A stretch of DNA of 32,845 bases from Myxococcales bacterium. Its GTDB lineage: Bacteria; Myxococcota_A; Polyangia; Polyangiales; Polyangiaceae. The notes below the pieces were generated by a model. It made no database searches. It saw nothing but the letters and a program-made list of their open reading frames with translations, and was not told where the DNA came from. Positions 31,395 through 32,845 of the stretch are shown here, piece after piece (within the stretch, counting starts at the first letter, position 1; every line of letters starts with the position of its first letter). Both the position numbers and the translations under genes were made by a program. The stretch is from positions 1 through 32,845 of the forward strand of contig JAEUKE010000143.1 of NCBI GenBank assembly GCA_016794345.1. Reading direction: 5' to 3'.

Positions 31395-32264
31395 CTACCC
31401 CATCAACGACGGCACGTTCGCAATGAGGTGCGCCTTGAGCGCCTCTACGCGCGCGGGCAGGGGGCGCTCGCGGCGGGTGACGAGATAGAGCGGCGCGCCG
31501 CGGAGGACGATGTCCGGGAAGAGGCGGACGAGGGCGCCCTCGCGGACGTGGGCCTTGGCGAGGTGGAGGGGAAGGACGACGACGCCGCCGCCGGCGCGGG
31601 CGAATTCGAGGATGACAGCAAAGTCATCGCAGGAGACGGAGGGGCGAGGGCGGGCGCCGCCGTCGGTGAAGCTGGCCTTCTTGGCGCCGTGGGGCCACGC
31701 GGTCTCGTGGGCGGCGAGGGACCTCGGCTCGCGCGGCGTGCCGCGCGCCGCGAGGTAGCGGGGGGACGCGAAGAAGCCGGCGCCGAGCTCGCCGACCTTG
31801 CGGACGCGGAGGTCGGGGCTCGTCTGCGCGCCGACGCGGAGCGCGACGTCGAGAGAGGGATCGGTGAAGCTCTCGAGCTCGGCGCCGACGCGCAGCTGGA
31901 CCGAGACCTCGGGAAACTGCGCGCGGAACCCGGGCAAGAGCGGCGCGACGAGGACACGCGCGAGGTCCGGCGTGGTGGTGAGCGAGACGACGCCGGAGGG
32001 AGCCCTGGCGCGATCGGCGATGGTGGCGCCGGCTCGCTCGAGCGCCTCGAGCGGACCGCGCACGAGGGCGAAGAGGCCCTCGCCCGCGGGGGTGAGCACG
32101 ACGCTTCGCGTGGTGCGGTTGACGAGCACGACGCCGAACGAGGCCTCGAGCCCGCGCAGGACGCGGCTCACGTGGGCCTTGTCTGCCGCGAGCGCCTTGG
32201 CCGCGGCGGTGAAGCTCTTGTGCTCCGCCACGGCGCGAAACACCGCGAGGTGGTTCAGGTTCAT
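31395..32264 (-). CDS. LysR-family transcriptional regulator
   Basis: 289 residues from ATG 32264 (MNLNHLAVFRAVAEHKSFTA); the upstream in-frame ATG adds an atypical Cys/Gln-rich leader. The N-terminal winged HTH spans 1-60 (SFTAAAKALAADKAHVSRVL, then VNRTTRSVVLTPAG). The periplasmic-binding-like effector domain covers about 90-285 (VSLTTTPDLARVLVAPLLPG, then LDVALRVGAQTSPDLRVRKV). The style is the CrgA/DmlR-type group that starts MNLNxLAVF. It is divergent from the lipoprotein gene at 32357 across 92 bp, a layout usual for LysR control; its ligand is unknown. Confidence 0.92.
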   Translation of the reverse strand: MNLNHLAVFRAVAEHKSFTAAAKALAADKAHVSRVLRGLEASFGVVLVNRTTRSVVLTPAGEGLFALVRGPLEALERAGATIADRARAPSGVVSLTTTPDLARVLVAPLLPGFRAQFPEVSVQLRVGAELESFTDPSLDVALRVGAQTSPDLRVRKVGELGAGFFASPRYLAARGTPREPRSLAAHETAWPHGAKKASFTDGGARPRPSVSCDDFAVILEFARAGGGVVVLPLHLAKAHVREGALVRLFPDIVLRGAPLYLVTRRERPLPARVEALKAHLIANVPSLMG

Positions 32265-32356
32265 CGTTGAGGATTGTACAACGATGCGCTGCAGCCTTTC
32301 GCATTGTTGAGATGGCACCCGAGAAGGATGCTGACCTCCTACCGAGGAGGTCTTCG
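32265..32356. promoter_or_regulatory. Divergent promoter region with candidate LysR site
   Basis: The 92 bp between two divergent starts carry CGTTG-N9-CAACG at 32265-32283, with a perfect TTGTACAA at its core (32274-32281). A related ATTGTTGAG occurs further right, near 32302. The first dyad overlaps the LysR gene start and could serve autoregulation. GAGGAGG at 32344-32350 is the ribosome site of the lipoprotein. Confidence 0.45.
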
Positions 32357-32845
32357 ATGAAACGTCACGTCGCCAAGCTGTGTCTCGCTGCGTCTCTCGC
32401 CTTCACATCGGCGTGCGCCGGCGCCGTGGAGGGCGCGTTGCCTCCGCGGGAGGGCGCGCCGCCGCCGTCCGACACGACGCTGGTCTGGGTCGGTTATGGA
32501 GAGGCCGAGCGGCTCGAAGAGGGGGTCTGGCAGCGCCGACCCGAGTTCGACTACGAGTTCACGGTCGAGCAGCGCCGCAACGCGGACCATTGGGAGTCGG
32601 TGAAACACATGCGGCGACGCCACCCCGCTTACGACGGCAGCGCCGGCCCGCGCGAGCTCACGTACCACTTCCGTCTGGACCTCGCCGCCGTCGACGCCCA
32701 AGGTCGCGTGCCGATGAGCATCACCTCGTCGCTCGGCCCCGGCGAAGGCCACGCCGACCGCGAGTTCCGCGAGGCGAGCCTCGTCTTCCACCCGGACATC
32801 AGCTCGTTCGCGCCATTCGACACGTACCGCATCGCGCAGACCTAC
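32357..32845 (+). CDS. Predicted lipoprotein, runs off the right edge
   Basis: An ATG at 32357, 6 nt after GAGGAGG, opens a frame of 163 codons with no stop before the window ends. The N-terminus MKRHVAKLCLAASLAFTSAC is a lipoprotein signal with lipobox TSAC, followed by a Pro-rich spacer. The mature part is soluble and mixed in composition (LVWVGYGEAERLEEGVWQRR; ELTYHFRLDLAAVDAQGRVP). I recognise no family. The divergent LysR gene suggests regulated expression. Confidence 0.8.
   Translation, partial: MKRHVAKLCLAASLAFTSACAGAVEGALPPREGAPPPSDTTLVWVGYGEAERLEEGVWQRRPEFDYEFTVEQRRNADHWESVKHMRRRHPAYDGSAGPRELTYHFRLDLAAVDAQGRVPMSITSSLGPGEGHADREFREASLVFHPDISSFAPFDTYRIAQTY

Overview
The window is very GC-rich chromosomal DNA, and its gene content points to a myxobacterium-type deltaproteobacterium (Polyangia/Myxococcota). 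Signs of this are a lipoprotein with a thrombospondin type-3 stretch, Cys-rich 'CGNGVVEAGEDCDDGN'-type repeats and a seven-repeat RCC1 propeller, an FHA protein, a proliferating Rpn-like PD-(D/E)XK family, and heavy antisense ORF noise. This is inference from gene style, not a taxonomic assignment.

Left half (1-18876): a minus-strand defence cluster of about 18.5 kb. In transcription order it carries a Fis-type HTH protein (18876-18502), a Dna2-like Fe-S RecB nuclease fused to an SF1 helicase (18499-14738), a small gene split by an IS481-family insertion (14734-13210), an unknown 313-aa protein (13213-12272), a GYF/DUF4041/GIY-YIG protein (12259-10730), a DUF262+HNH GmrSD-like protein (10558-8306), a C2-like lipoprotein (8309-7431), a SAP-containing DrmD-type SNF2 helicase (7375-3416) and a DrmMI-type adenine methylase (3411-100). 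Most junctions overlap or are a few bases apart (TGA/TTG at 18502, 3 nt at 14735, GTGA at 13210, 12 nt at 12260, GTGA at 8306, 4 nt at 3412), so an operon is likely. DrmA, DrmB and DrmC are not visible. The cluster looks partly broken: the IS481 copy splits one gene, and the methylase loses family-like sequence just after its WWLF motif near the left edge.

Middle and right (18877-29900): a repeat-rich mosaic. A RAYT-like HUH protein gene (19481-20272) is flanked on both sides by modules of two nested palindromes, each exactly 47 bp, with a GTAAGTGTGCGAAA-like motif midway between them. The same arrangement recurs around a truncated RAYT copy at 28625-29760. Next to these lie one intact Rpn-like gene (20850-21779), one frameshifted copy (26137-27056) and two internally deleted remnants, all preceded by a 33-bp hairpin. 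Fragments of a second copy of the nuclease-helicase gene occur at 22664-22805 and 28932-28969. Embedded in the mosaic are the RCC1 lipoprotein (23077-25488) and the FHA protein (27145-28347).

Right edge (29910-32845): ordinary chromosome, with a hypothetical protein, a beta-carbonic anhydrase, a LysR regulator, and a divergent lipoprotein gene running off the window. No tRNA, rRNA or CRISPR array was seen.
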